A stretch of 29,555 nucleotides of DNA from Ureaplasma sp. (GTDB lineage Bacteria; Bacillota_I; Bacilli_A; Mycoplasmatales; Mycoplasmoidaceae): contig JAHHTF010000008.1 of NCBI GenBank assembly GCA_020024775.1, positions 1-29,555 of the forward strand, given 5' to 3'. Position 1 is the first letter of the stretch. Every line of letters begins with the position of its first letter. The notes under the pieces were generated by a model. It was not told the origin of the DNA. It worked only from the letters and a program-made list of their open reading frames with translations, and did no database searches. The position numbers were made by a program, and so were the translations under genes. This document shows, piece after piece, positions 11,054 to 20,500 of this stretch.

Positions 11054-12128
11054 TGTAAAATGTGTAGGTTGTGGAAACTATTTATCTGATGATGTTAATA
11101 GTTTAGGTTATGTACCAAAGTTTGTGCCTAACAAAACTAAATATTGTCAAAGATGTTTCAAGTTGAAATATTATTCACAACCAATTGAAACTAGAATATC
11201 AAATGAACAAGTACAAGAAAAATTAAACTCTATTGATTTATCTAATGCTTATGTTTTTGTTGTCTTAGATGTTATTAATCTTGAAAACAGTTTAGTTGAT
11301 CCGGGTTTATTAAATAAAGCTGAAAGAATTTATTTTGTGATTAACAAAATCGATTGTTTACCTAGAAAAATAAATTCAGCTTTAACTGATGAATACATTA
11401 ACAGAATTATTCAAAAACATGGTTATAAAGATTATGACATCATTTATACATCTGTTAAAAACAATAGTTCAATTAAAAGATTAAACAATGAGATCTTAAA
11501 TCTAAAACCAAATAAAAAGATTTATTTCATTGGGAAAACAAACACAGGTAAATCGAGTTTAATTAATAAACTACTAGCTTTAAATAAATTAGAATCTCAT
11601 TTAAGTGTATCAAGTTATATGTCTACAACAATTGACTTTAAAAAGATTAATATTAAAAGACACGAAATCATTGATACACCAGGATTCTTAGATGATAAAA
11701 ATATTTTAAACTATGTAGATAATAGAAAATATTCAAAGATTATTGTTCCTCAAAAATCAAGTGTTCAACGTAATTTTCAAATTAATCCTAACCAATCCTT
11801 AATTATTGAACAATTATTTAAACTTGATTATTTAGAGGGAAGCAAAACTAGTTTCACATTTTATATTCCAAAAGATATTCAAATATTTAGAAGTAAATTA
11901 GAAAATTCTGAAAAGAATTTATTTAATAATCAAATTGATACAATCCAATATCTAAACCCAGAAAGTGTTGAATGGGTTGAACAAGAATTTGATTTAGATC
12001 CAAACCGTAAATACAACTTAACAGTTAATGGATTATGTTTATTAAGTATTAAAAAAGGTGCTACCAAAATCAGATGTAAGATTAATAAGAATGTAGGTCT
12101 TAGTTTAAACGAGTGAGCAATTATTTAA
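11040..12128 (+). CDS. yqeH: Ribosome-assembly GTPase YqeH
   Basis: A 362-aa circularly permuted GTPase needed for 30S subunit assembly in Firmicutes. An N-terminal treble-clef zinc finger (CVGCG at about residue 8, CQRCF at about 37) is followed by the GTPase motifs in permuted order: G4 NKID (about 102), a G5-like TSVK (about 139), then G1 GKTNTGKSS (about 164) and G3 DTPG (about 212). This is the signature of the YqeH/RbgA-like class. The ribosome binding site TTGGAGGAGGAAA is very strong. UGA at 12114-12116 is Trp, and the stop is TAA at 12126-12128, overlapping the next ATG by one base. Confidence 0.93.
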
Positions 12129-13237
12129 TGAATAAGAAATTATTAGTTTTTGGTGGTTCTTTTAATCCGGTTCATAATGGTCATAAATCAGTTCTAGAAT
12201 CAGCAATCAATCAAATTCATCCTGATAAAGTTTTATTAATTCCTAATTATCAATCTCCTTTCAAAGAAGAAGTTAAAACTAGTGTAGAACAAAAGTTAGA
12301 AATGCTAAAGATATTTTTAAATGACTTTGTTTCTAATCTAGTTGAAATTGATGAATTTGAAATCAACAAACAAGAATCATCATATTTCATTTATACTTTA
12401 GAATACTTAAAACAAAAGTACTTTGATTATGATATTTATTTATTGATTGGTTCAGATCAATTAGTAAACTTTGATAAATGATATCAATATGAAGAAATTC
12501 TAAATAATATTTTTAGCTTAGTAGTAGCAAAAAGAAAAGTTGATAGAAAATTATTAAAACAAGCTAAACCATTTATTGCTAAATATCAAAATAAAATTAT
12601 TGAATTAAAGAATTTTAAATCAATAGATATTTCATCAACTGCAATTAGAACTTTTAAAGTTAAACCAACTGATTTAAATCTGAATGTCTTAAAATACATT
12701 AATGATAATGGAATCTATGCTATAGAAAGATTACAACATTATTGTAGTCCAGAAAGATTTAAACATGCATTTAGAGTTGCTTGGTTTGCTTCTGAATTAT
12801 GCAACAAACATAATCTAGATAAAGAAATGCTTAGAAGAGCCCAAGTGGCTGCAACTTATCACGATATTGCTAAGAACCTTGATGATAAGTTACAAATCAA
12901 ATTATTTAAGAAAACAAAGTATCATCCCATGATTCCAGTAAAAACAATGCATGGTTATGTAGGGGCTTATATTTTAGAAAAAGATTTCTTATTTAATGAT
13001 TCTGAAATCTTGAATGCCATTAGAAGACATACATTACCATTTACTTATTTTGAATCAAAACCAACATTATTAGATAAAATTATATATATCTCAGATAAAT
13101 TAGAAATGTTTCGTACCGATGATGATGTAGTTAATCAACCAATTTCTTATTTTAGAGACTTGGCTTTCAAAGATATAGATAATTGTTTTGATGAACTATA
13201 TAAGGATTTAACTTCATGTGTCAAGACAAAGAAATAA
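12128..13237 (+). CDS. nadD: NadD-YqeK fusion (NaMN adenylyltransferase / HD hydrolase)
   Basis: A 369-aa bifunctional protein. Residues 1-190 are nicotinate-nucleotide adenylyltransferase of NAD synthesis, with the nucleotidyltransferase motif GGSFNPVHNGH at about residue 8 and SSTAIR at about 172. Residues 195-369 are a YqeK-type HD domain: RFKHAFRVA, then ATYHDIAK, MHGYVGA, AIRRHT and IYISDKLE supply the metal ligands. YqeK enzymes hydrolyse Ap4A. In many Firmicutes nadD and yqeK are adjacent separate genes; here they are one reading frame. I chose ATG 12128 (MNKKLLVFGGSFN) over the in-frame GTG at 12113 because it matches the family start. It contains one UGG Trp and at least one UGA Trp. 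Confidence 0.92.
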
Positions 13238-13875
13238 TCTTAATTAATAAACCAAAACATTGAACATCTAATGATGTTGTCCAAAAGGTTAAAAGATTAA
13301 TTAAAGCTAAAAAAGTTGGTCATTGTGGAACTTTAGATCCATTAGCAACAGGATTATTGATTCTCGGAATTAATTCAGGAACAAAGAAAATGCAAGAATT
13401 AATTTTGAATGATAAAGAATATGTTGCTAAAATTATCTTTGGGTATTCAACAACCACATATGATGCTGAAGGTGAAATTGTAAATAGAACTGATAAGATT
13501 CCTAGTTTATTAGAAATCCAAACAGTTTTAGATAGTTTGAAAATAAACTATGAACAAGAAGTTCCAATTTATTCAGCAGTTAAACAAAATGGGAAAAAAC
13601 TATATGAATTAGCAAGAAACAATCAAACGACTGAATTACCAGTTAAAAATGTTACATTGTTTGATTACAAAATTAATTCTTATGAAAACAACATTTTAGA
13701 TATTACCCTAAAAGTTTCAAAAGGATTTTATATTAGAAGTCTTGCTAATGATTTAGGAAAACTTACAAACTCTAGTGCAACCTTAATAGAATTAACTAGA
13801 ACTAAAATCGGAGATTTTAGTTTAGATGATGCATTAGAAATAAAGGATGTTTATGATTATTGAATTAAATTCTAA
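13216..13875 (+). CDS. truB: tRNA pseudouridine(55) synthase TruB
   Basis: A 219-aa enzyme making pseudouridine 55 in the T-loop of tRNAs. The catalytic Asp lies in GHCGTLDPLATG (about residue 40); the other motifs YSAVKQNGKKLYELAR (about 117) and FYIRSLANDLG (about 172) are present. It is shorter than typical TruB (about 300 aa) because the C-terminal PUA-like part is missing, as seen in other Mollicutes. The start at 13216 has AAGGAT upstream and overlaps nadD by 22 nt. UGA at 13306-13308 and 13861-13863 are Trp. Confidence 0.92.
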
Positions 13876-14719
13876 TATTGATATTATAGATGGCGAGGAT
13901 GAGAGACTAGTCATTGGTTTTTTTGATGGAATTCATCATGGCCACATGTCTTTGTTTTCAGAAGATACTTCAACAACCAGTGTATTAACATTTGTGAATG
14001 TACCAAACAAAAATGATCGTCTATATTCTGATAGAGAACGTTTTTCTCAATTAGAAAAAATTGGAGTTAAAAACATTTATGTCTTTGATATCCAAGATAA
14101 TATCACTTCATCAGAATTCATTGATAGATATTTAAAGAAAATTGCTCCTAATAAAATTGTAGTAGGAGATGATTTTAAATTTGGTTCAGACCAAGCTTCT
14201 TGAAAAGTATTAGAACAAGATTTTGAAGTAGAAGCTCATGAAAGAGTTGCTAATATTTCAACAACAAATATTAAGCATTATATTAAAATGGGTGATTTAG
14301 AAAGAGCTAACACTTTATTATTATGACCATATTACCGTAAAGGTGTTGTAGCACCTGGTCATCAAGTATCAAGAGAATTATCGACTAAGACTGCTAATAT
14401 TCCAATTAATACTTCATTAATTAAAATGAGTCAAGGAATCTATGCAACAAAAACAAGACTTGATAATGAATGATATAAATCTGTTTCATTAGTTGGTAGA
14501 CCTAAGAGTCATAAACTCCATAGTGAACCTAGAATCGAAACACACTTGATTGATTATAATTCTGAAGACTTTTATAATGAACAAATCAAGGTTGTGTTTT
14601 ATAAAAAAATTGGTTCAATCAGAAGATGCTTGTTTAAATCTTCATTAATCAAAAGAATCAAAAAGATGATTGCAATAGCATCTGATTACGTTTGATTAAA
14701 AAAAGAAAACAGATTGTAA
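13853..14719 (+). CDS. ribF: Bifunctional riboflavin kinase/FAD synthetase
   Basis: A 288-aa enzyme converting riboflavin to FMN and FMN to FAD. The N-terminal adenylyltransferase domain has GFFDGIHHGH (about residue 22) and VVGDDFKFG (about 101). The C-terminal riboflavin kinase domain (from about residue 155) is recognisable by KGVVAPG, TANIPIN, QGIYATK and the Glu in EPRIETHLIDY, but the usual GRxLGFPTAN motif reads SRELSTKTAN, a divergent version. I chose the ATG at 13853 because AAAGGA at 13842-13847 is then 5 nt upstream; the ATG at 13847 overlaps that site. It overlaps truB by 23 nt, a common truB-ribF pairing. Confidence 0.9.
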
Positions 14720-14735
14720 TGAAAGGTATTTATAA

Positions 14736-16301
14736 ATGAATAAAAACATCATTGCAGATGTAATTAAAAAACATAAACTAAAAGTTTTAGATTTTGATAA
14801 CTATACCAATGAAATTGCTAAGATTACAAAGATTGATCCTAATCTTTCAGAAAAAGGGAAATTAATCATTGTAACAGCAATGAACCCAACTCCAGCGGGA
14901 GAAGGTAAAACAACAACATCAATTGGTTTAGTTGATGTACTAAATAAACATAAAGTTAAAACCATTGGTGCACTAAGAGAACCATCATTAGGACCTGTTT
15001 TTGGAATGAAGGGAACTGGGTCTGGTTCTAATAATGCAATATTATATCCATTTGATAAAATCAATTTACATTTCACGGGAGACTTACATGCAATAGCAGC
15101 TGCTAATAATTTAATTGCAGCAGTTATTGAAAATGAATTATACCAATGTTCTAGTTTAAATATTGATAAAAATAGAATCCTTTGAAAACGCTGTTTAGAT
15201 ATCAATGATAGAAGTCTTAGAGATATTACTTTACATTTAAAACCAGGTTTAGATTTAAACACAAGTTTTAATATCACAGCAGCAAGTGATTTGATGGCAT
15301 TATTTTGTTTGTGTAATTCTAAACAAGATTTTAAAGAAAAAATCTCTAGAACAATTGTTGCTTATTCAACAGATGATAAACCCATCACAATCAATGATCT
15401 AAAAATTACTGATGCTATTATGACAATCATCTCAGATGCACTAGATCCTAATTTAGTGAGAACCAAAGAAAACAATCCAGTCTTTGTTCATGGTGGTCCA
15501 TTTGCAAATATCGCCCATGGTTGTAGTAGTTTAATTTCAATCAAGATGGCTTTGAAATTAGCTGATGTAGTTGTTACTGAAGGAGGGTTTGGTTCTGATT
15601 TAGGTCTAGAAAAATTCATGAACATTACATGTGTTGAAGGAAACCTAAAACCGAATCTAGTATGTTTAACAATATCTCTTAAATCGATTATATTTCATGA
15701 CAATAATGAACATACAAATGAAACTGATCAAATTGATAATGGATTCAAAAATGTTTTACATCATGTTAATCATGCAAAACAATACAATGTTCCAGTATTA
15801 GTTGTAATTAATCATAGACAAGAAGACAAACCAGAATCATTAATTTATTTAATCAACAAATTAAATGAAGCTAATATTGAATTTACTTTATCTAATTGTT
15901 GAGCAGAAGGGTCTAAAGATTCTGATGATATGTTTAATAAAGTAATGGAGTTATTAAACAAAGAATCAAACTATACTCCATTGTTCAGCAAAGATTTAAA
16001 TGTATTAGAAAAAATCGAAACAATTTCTAAACAAGTATATGGAGCCAATAAAGTAGTATTTGAAAATAATACTTTAGAAGAACTAAAAGCAATCAAAGAC
16101 AATAAATACGTTTGTATTGCAAAGAATCCATATTCATTAACTTGTGATGCTAAAAGATTAAACAAACCAGATTATTACGAAACAGTAATTACTTCTATTG
16201 AATACAATGATTCAGCAAATTTAGTGATTCCTATCACAAGTACAATTTATCGAATGCCAGGTTTGCCAAAAGAACCCAAAGCAAAAGATTTCAAATTTTA
16301 A
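14736..16301 (+). CDS. fhs: Formate-tetrahydrofolate ligase
   Basis: A 521-aa ATP-dependent ligase that makes 10-formyl-THF from formate, feeding initiator tRNA formylation and, where present, purine synthesis. The P-loop-like motif PTPAGEGKTTTSIGL (about residue 51), GALREPSLGPVFGMKG (about 77), HFTGDLHAIAAANNL (about 112), VHGGPFANIAHGC (about 251) and the C-terminal YRMPGLPKEP are all typical. It is slightly shorter than the usual 555 aa. UGA codons at 15182-15184 and 15900-15902 (approximate) are Trp. A GAAAGG sequence precedes the start, 16 nt after ribF. I see no clear terminator after the gene. Confidence 0.93.
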
Positions 16302-16367
16302 TTTGTTTATTTCAAGAAAAAAAATAATATTTTGACACGAAAATCACCAATGGATAGTTTATATATG

Positions 16368-16373
16368 TATAAT
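16368..16373 (+). promoter_or_regulatory. Promoter (-10) of the first lipoprotein gene
   Basis: TATAAT, 35 nt upstream of the start at 16409. The ribosome binding site AAGGAG is at 16399-16404. A TTGACA at 16332-16337 is too far upstream (30 nt) to be its -35. Confidence 0.5.
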
Positions 16374-16408
16374 ACTAACATGAAAGAATTTATATATTAA
16401 GGAGTTTT

Positions 16409-17335
16409 ATGAAATTAAAATCAAAAATTTTATTAGGAGTATTTGGTGCAGTAGCTTTAACTGCAGTTCCAGTTTCTATCGCACTAACTGCAACATCATG
16501 TGGTGACGGTTCATCTCAAATGGATGGTTCTCCAGATAGTCCAGTGCAACCATCTCCAGCACCATCACCTGATCAAGGTGTTACACCACCACCTGCACCA
16601 GCACCAACACCAAGTCCATCAGTGCCAATGTATCCTGAATCAGAATTAACTGTTGGAAGTACATTTGATTTAAATGGTTTCCAATATACAGTTATTCAAG
16701 ATCCTGATGCAAAATCAAAAAAAGCATTTGAATTATCAAAATTATTAGACTACACTGTAGCTGATCCTAGCAAATTAGCAGATTCAACTGGACAAGTTGT
16801 AATTGATGTTCCAGAAAAAGGAAGAATCTCTTTACCATTAGTTCAAATTGGTTCAATTTCTCCATTTGGTCCTAAACCTCAAGAAGGAAAAAATTGAAAA
16901 GGTCATTTAGTTATTCCAAACACAGTAAAAATAATTAAAGAAATGGCGTTTGCTAACTGTCAAGGATTTACAGGAGATTTAATTATCCCTAACTCAGTTA
17001 GAGAAATTGGAAATACAGCATTCCAAGGATTAACAGGATGTAAGGGAAGATTAGTTATTTCTAACTCAATGACTTATATTGCTCCTTGAACTTTCTATAG
17101 TTGTGGGTTTACAGGAGAATTAGTAATTCCTAGTTCAGTTACTGAAATTGGTATTTGAGCTTTCCAATATTCTGAAGGTTTTACATCATTGAATTTACCT
17201 AGTTCAGTTCTTACAATCGGAGCTAATGCATTCGAAGGATGTACAGGTTTTGCAGCTCAAACATTAACAAAACCAGCAGGTGCTAATTGAGATCCAGCTG
17301 CTTTCACTGATACTAAAATTACAGTAGCAGAATAA
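16409..17335 (+). CDS. Surface lipoprotein with BspA-type leucine-rich repeats
   Basis: A 308-aa predicted lipoprotein. A Lys-rich start and hydrophobic segment end in a lipobox-like TATSC, giving a lipidated Cys at about residue 31. A Pro/Ser/Thr-rich linker follows (residues about 36-78), then a domain starting ELTVGSTFDLNGFQYTV (about 79-165), then five or so BspA-type repeats of about 23 residues with the pattern LVIPxSVxxIGxxAFxxCxGFTG. UGA codons encode several Trp residues. It is anchored on the outside of the membrane and may mediate binding to host surfaces; that role is inferred from BspA-like proteins in other bacteria. The whole C-terminal module recurs twice in the next gene, so the two are paralogues. 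Confidence 0.85.
16646..17335 (+). repeat. Leucine-rich C-terminal module, copy 1
   Basis: A module of about 230 aa beginning LTVGSTFDLNGF and ending near WDPAAFTDTKIT. The same module, recognisable by VGxxFxxNGFxY, DLSxAxP, VxVPxKGxISLPLxxIG and the terminal WDxxAFxxTKI, occurs at 21129-21812 and 21813-22500. Confidence 0.8.
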
Positions 17336-17362
17336 ATATAAAAAATAGTTAAAATAATGATT

Positions 17363-17395
17363 ACCAGTCAATTTTGTTGATTGGTTTTTGTTTTT
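17363..17395 (+). terminator. Terminator after the first lipoprotein gene
   Basis: Arms ACCAGTCAA (17363-17371) and TTGATTGGT (17377-17385) pair with one G-T, loop TTTTG, followed by a T-rich run to 17395. Confidence 0.8.
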
Positions 17396-17442
17396 GAAGT
17401 ACCAAAACCCGGATATTTGGAATTAATTTCATTTTTGCCGGT

Positions 17443-17468
17443 ATAAAATTAACCCCCCCTAATTTTAT
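17443..17468 (+). repeat. Inverted repeat with a C7 loop upstream of the large lipoprotein gene
   Basis: Perfect 9-bp arms ATAAAATTA (17443-17451) and TAATTTTAT (17460-17468) enclose ACCCCCCC. The seven C residues (17453-17459) are the longest C run I saw in the window and sit 11 nt upstream of the -10 box. Candidate length-variable promoter element or operator. Confidence 0.6.
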
Positions 17469-17476
17469 GATATAAT
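17468..17476 (+). promoter_or_regulatory. Extended -10 promoter of the large lipoprotein gene
   Basis: TGATATAAT: a TATAAT box at 17471-17476 with the TGn extension. The -35 position (about 17448-17453) falls across the left arm of the hairpin and the start of the C7 tract, so a change in C number would alter the -35/-10 spacing. A second TATAAA at 17442-17447 is a possible alternative. Confidence 0.55.
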
Positions 17477-17496
17477 AATTACCTATCGAAAAATTT

Positions 17497-17512
17497 AAAG
17501 GACTAAAGGACT
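17497..17512 (+). promoter_or_regulatory. Tandem Shine-Dalgarno-like repeat
   Basis: AAAGGACT occurs twice in tandem (17497-17504 and 17505-17512) just ahead of the ATG at 17520. The second copy has normal spacing (9 nt from AAAGGA to the start). Confidence 0.5.
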
Positions 17513-17519
17513 ATAATAA

Positions 17520-20500
17520 ATGAAATTAAAAAACAAAATTATTGCAGGAATTTTTAGTGCAGTAGCTGTCACTGCTATTCCTGTATCAATTGCCTTGTCT
17601 GCAGTTAGTTGTGGATCAGGCACCATTGATGGTTCTGATAATAGTCAACAACCTGATACACCTGTTGACCCATCACCAGAACCACAACCCCAACCGGGGC
17701 CTACTCCACCAGCACAAGATCCAGTTGAACCACCTGCGCCTGGTCCTACACCACCTCCAACACCAACTCCTACTCCAGAAGGAAGTGTTGAATTAACAAA
17801 TGAACAAATTACAAATATTAGCAAAATTATCAATGATGAATTAGGGAAGTTAACATCTGATAATGGTGCTGATATTGAAAATGGAATCAAAACATCAGTT
17901 AATAATACACTAACATCAACTGGTGTTACAATTGATTCAGTAGTACTAACTCCAACAACAGCATCAGAAACTGATGAATTTGTGTCTTATAATGTAGCAT
18001 TAAACTTCAGTAGTGAAAAAACTGTTACATTACAATCTTCAACAACATTAAAGGTTGAAGGTAAACAAATCTTAACTGTTGCTCCAATTCAAACAACAGT
18101 TAAAAACCCACAACATTCACTTGTAATTAGTGAAGATCAAATTTCTGCAATCAGTACAATTTTAAATACTGAAGTTGCAAAATTAAATGGTAGCAATGAA
18201 TCTGATATTCAAACAGCTATTCAAACTCAAGTGAATAAAGCATTAGAAGGAAATGGTGTTTCAATTGATTCAGTTGTATTAACTCAAAGTGAGTCAACAC
18301 CATCAGCTGAATTCTTGTCATATAATGTAGCATTGAATTTTACTAGTGCAAAAATTATTACATTAGCAAGCTCTACAACTTTAAAAATTCAAGGGAAACA
18401 AATTTTAACTGTTAACCCAATTAAAACAACAGTTAAAAATCCGTTATTTCCAGTTGAAATTAGTGAACAACAAATCAGTGCAATTAGTACAATTTTAAAT
18501 ACTCAAGTTAACCAAATGAACTCAAGTAATTTAGAAGAAACTAAAACAAATATTTTAACTCAAGTTAATGAACAATTGAAAGACTTAGGTGTGGTTGTTT
18601 CTTCTGTTGTATTAACTCCTAAAGAAGCTGATTCAACAGTTCAATTCTTATCTTATGATGTTACATTAAACATTGGTGCTCAACCAGTTGTTACATTAGC
18701 ATCACAAACTACATTAAAAAAAGTTGAAAACACATTAGTAACAGTTGCTCCAATCGCTTCTGTTAACAAAAACCCAGCTTATGTAGTTACATTAAGCACA
18801 GCTAAGATTGATGCAATTAGCAAAATCTTAAATGATCAAGTTTCTACTTTAACATCAAGTAACCAAGATGAAATCAAAGCAAATATTAAAGGTCAAGTTA
18901 ATGCTGCATTAGATGGAACAGGAATTAGTGTATCAACTGTAGAATTAAACCAAGCAAGTACTGCAGCTGATGCTAAATTCGTTTCTTATAATGTTGTATT
19001 GAATACAACTAGTGTAAATCAATTTGCATTAGAAAACGAATCAGTATTAACAAAGACTGATAATAAAGTATCAACAGTTACTCCGATTGTTACTAAAATT
19101 CAAAACACATCTTATGCTGTAACTATTTCAGCAGATCATATTAATAAAATTAATGGTATTTTAACTTCTGAAGTTGCTAAATTAACAGCTACTAATGCAA
19201 CTGATATTCAAAATGCTATTAAAACTCAAGTTAGTACAGAATTAAACAGTTTAGGTATAACAGTTGAATCTGTAGTATTAAATCCTAAAGCTGATACTCC
19301 AGCTTCAGAACCATATGTTTCTTATAATGTTACATTAAACATTCATTGCGACACTAATGTTGTTTTAGCAACTGATAATGTATTATCAAAAATAGGTGAT
19401 GCAATTAGTACTGTTGAAGCATCAGTATCATTAGTACCTAATAAAAGTTATGTTGCAACATTATCAGCAGCTCAAGTTTCATCTATCATGGACATCTATA
19501 CAGCAGAATTAAACAAATTAGATGCTAGTAATGAAGCTACAATTACTGAAGCTATTAAAACTCAAGTTACTCCAATTTTAGAAACTAGTAAAATTGTTTT
19601 AAACTCTGTTACTTTAGATAAACAACCTATAGTTGGTAATGCACAATTTATTTCTTATAAGGTTAGTTTAAATGTAACTTCTGACTATACTATTAATTTA
19701 GAAAATCAAGACTCAATCCAAAATAATAGTGGAACATTAGTGACAGTTAATTCAATTGTTTCAACTAACAAAAATCCAGATTACACTGTTACTTTAGATA
19801 ATGCTAAAATTTTAGAAATTAGTAATATTCTAAAAGCTGAAGTTGCTACATTATCATCAAGCAATGAAGCTGAAATTAAATCAAACATTCAAACTCAAGT
19901 TAACGAAAAACTACAAGGAACTGGAATTAATGTTACAAGTGTTGATTTAACTGCTGTTGCTGCAACTGCATCTGATAAATACATTTCTTATAACGTTGCA
20001 TTAAACGTAACAAGTGCAGATAAAATGACATTAGAAGACCAATCTGTATTAACTTATTCAGAAAACAAATTATCAACAGTTACTCCAATTGTTACAACAA
20101 TTGAAAATACTGCATATACAGTAACAATTTCTGCAGAACAAATTAATACAATTAATGGTATTTTAACTTCTGAACTTGCTAAGTTAACTTCAAGTAATTC
20201 GACTGAAATTCAAGATAGTATTAAAAGTAAAGTTAACACAGAATTAAATAGTTTAGGTGTATCAGTTGACTCTGTAGTATTAACTGCAAAAGCTGACACT
20301 CCAGCATCAGAACAATTCATTCCTTATAATGTTACATTAAACCTAGCATCAACTCCTAATGTTGAATTAGCAAGTAATAGTGTATTATCTAAAACAAATA
20401 ATGCAATTACTACTGTGAATGCAACAACAACATTAATACCAAATGCTAATTACTTAACAAATGTGTCTGCTGCTCAAATCTCACAAATTATGGGTATTTA

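Noticed and set aside
12113..12115. GTG as the start of nadD
   Set aside because: The ATG at 12128 in the same frame gives the family-typical beginning MNKKLLVFGGSFN and a TAATG overlap with yqeH.
13847..13849. ATG as the start of ribF
   Set aside because: Its first base is part of the AAAGGA ribosome binding site; the ATG at 13853 has proper spacing.
16332..16337. TTGACA as -35 of the first lipoprotein promoter
   Set aside because: It is 30 nt from the TATAAT at 16368; no good -10 lies at 16-18 nt spacing.
17645..17890. Gly/Val-rich open frame on the minus strand inside the large lipoprotein gene
   Set aside because: It is the antisense shadow of the Pro-rich linker codons, with no ribosome binding site or recognisable product.
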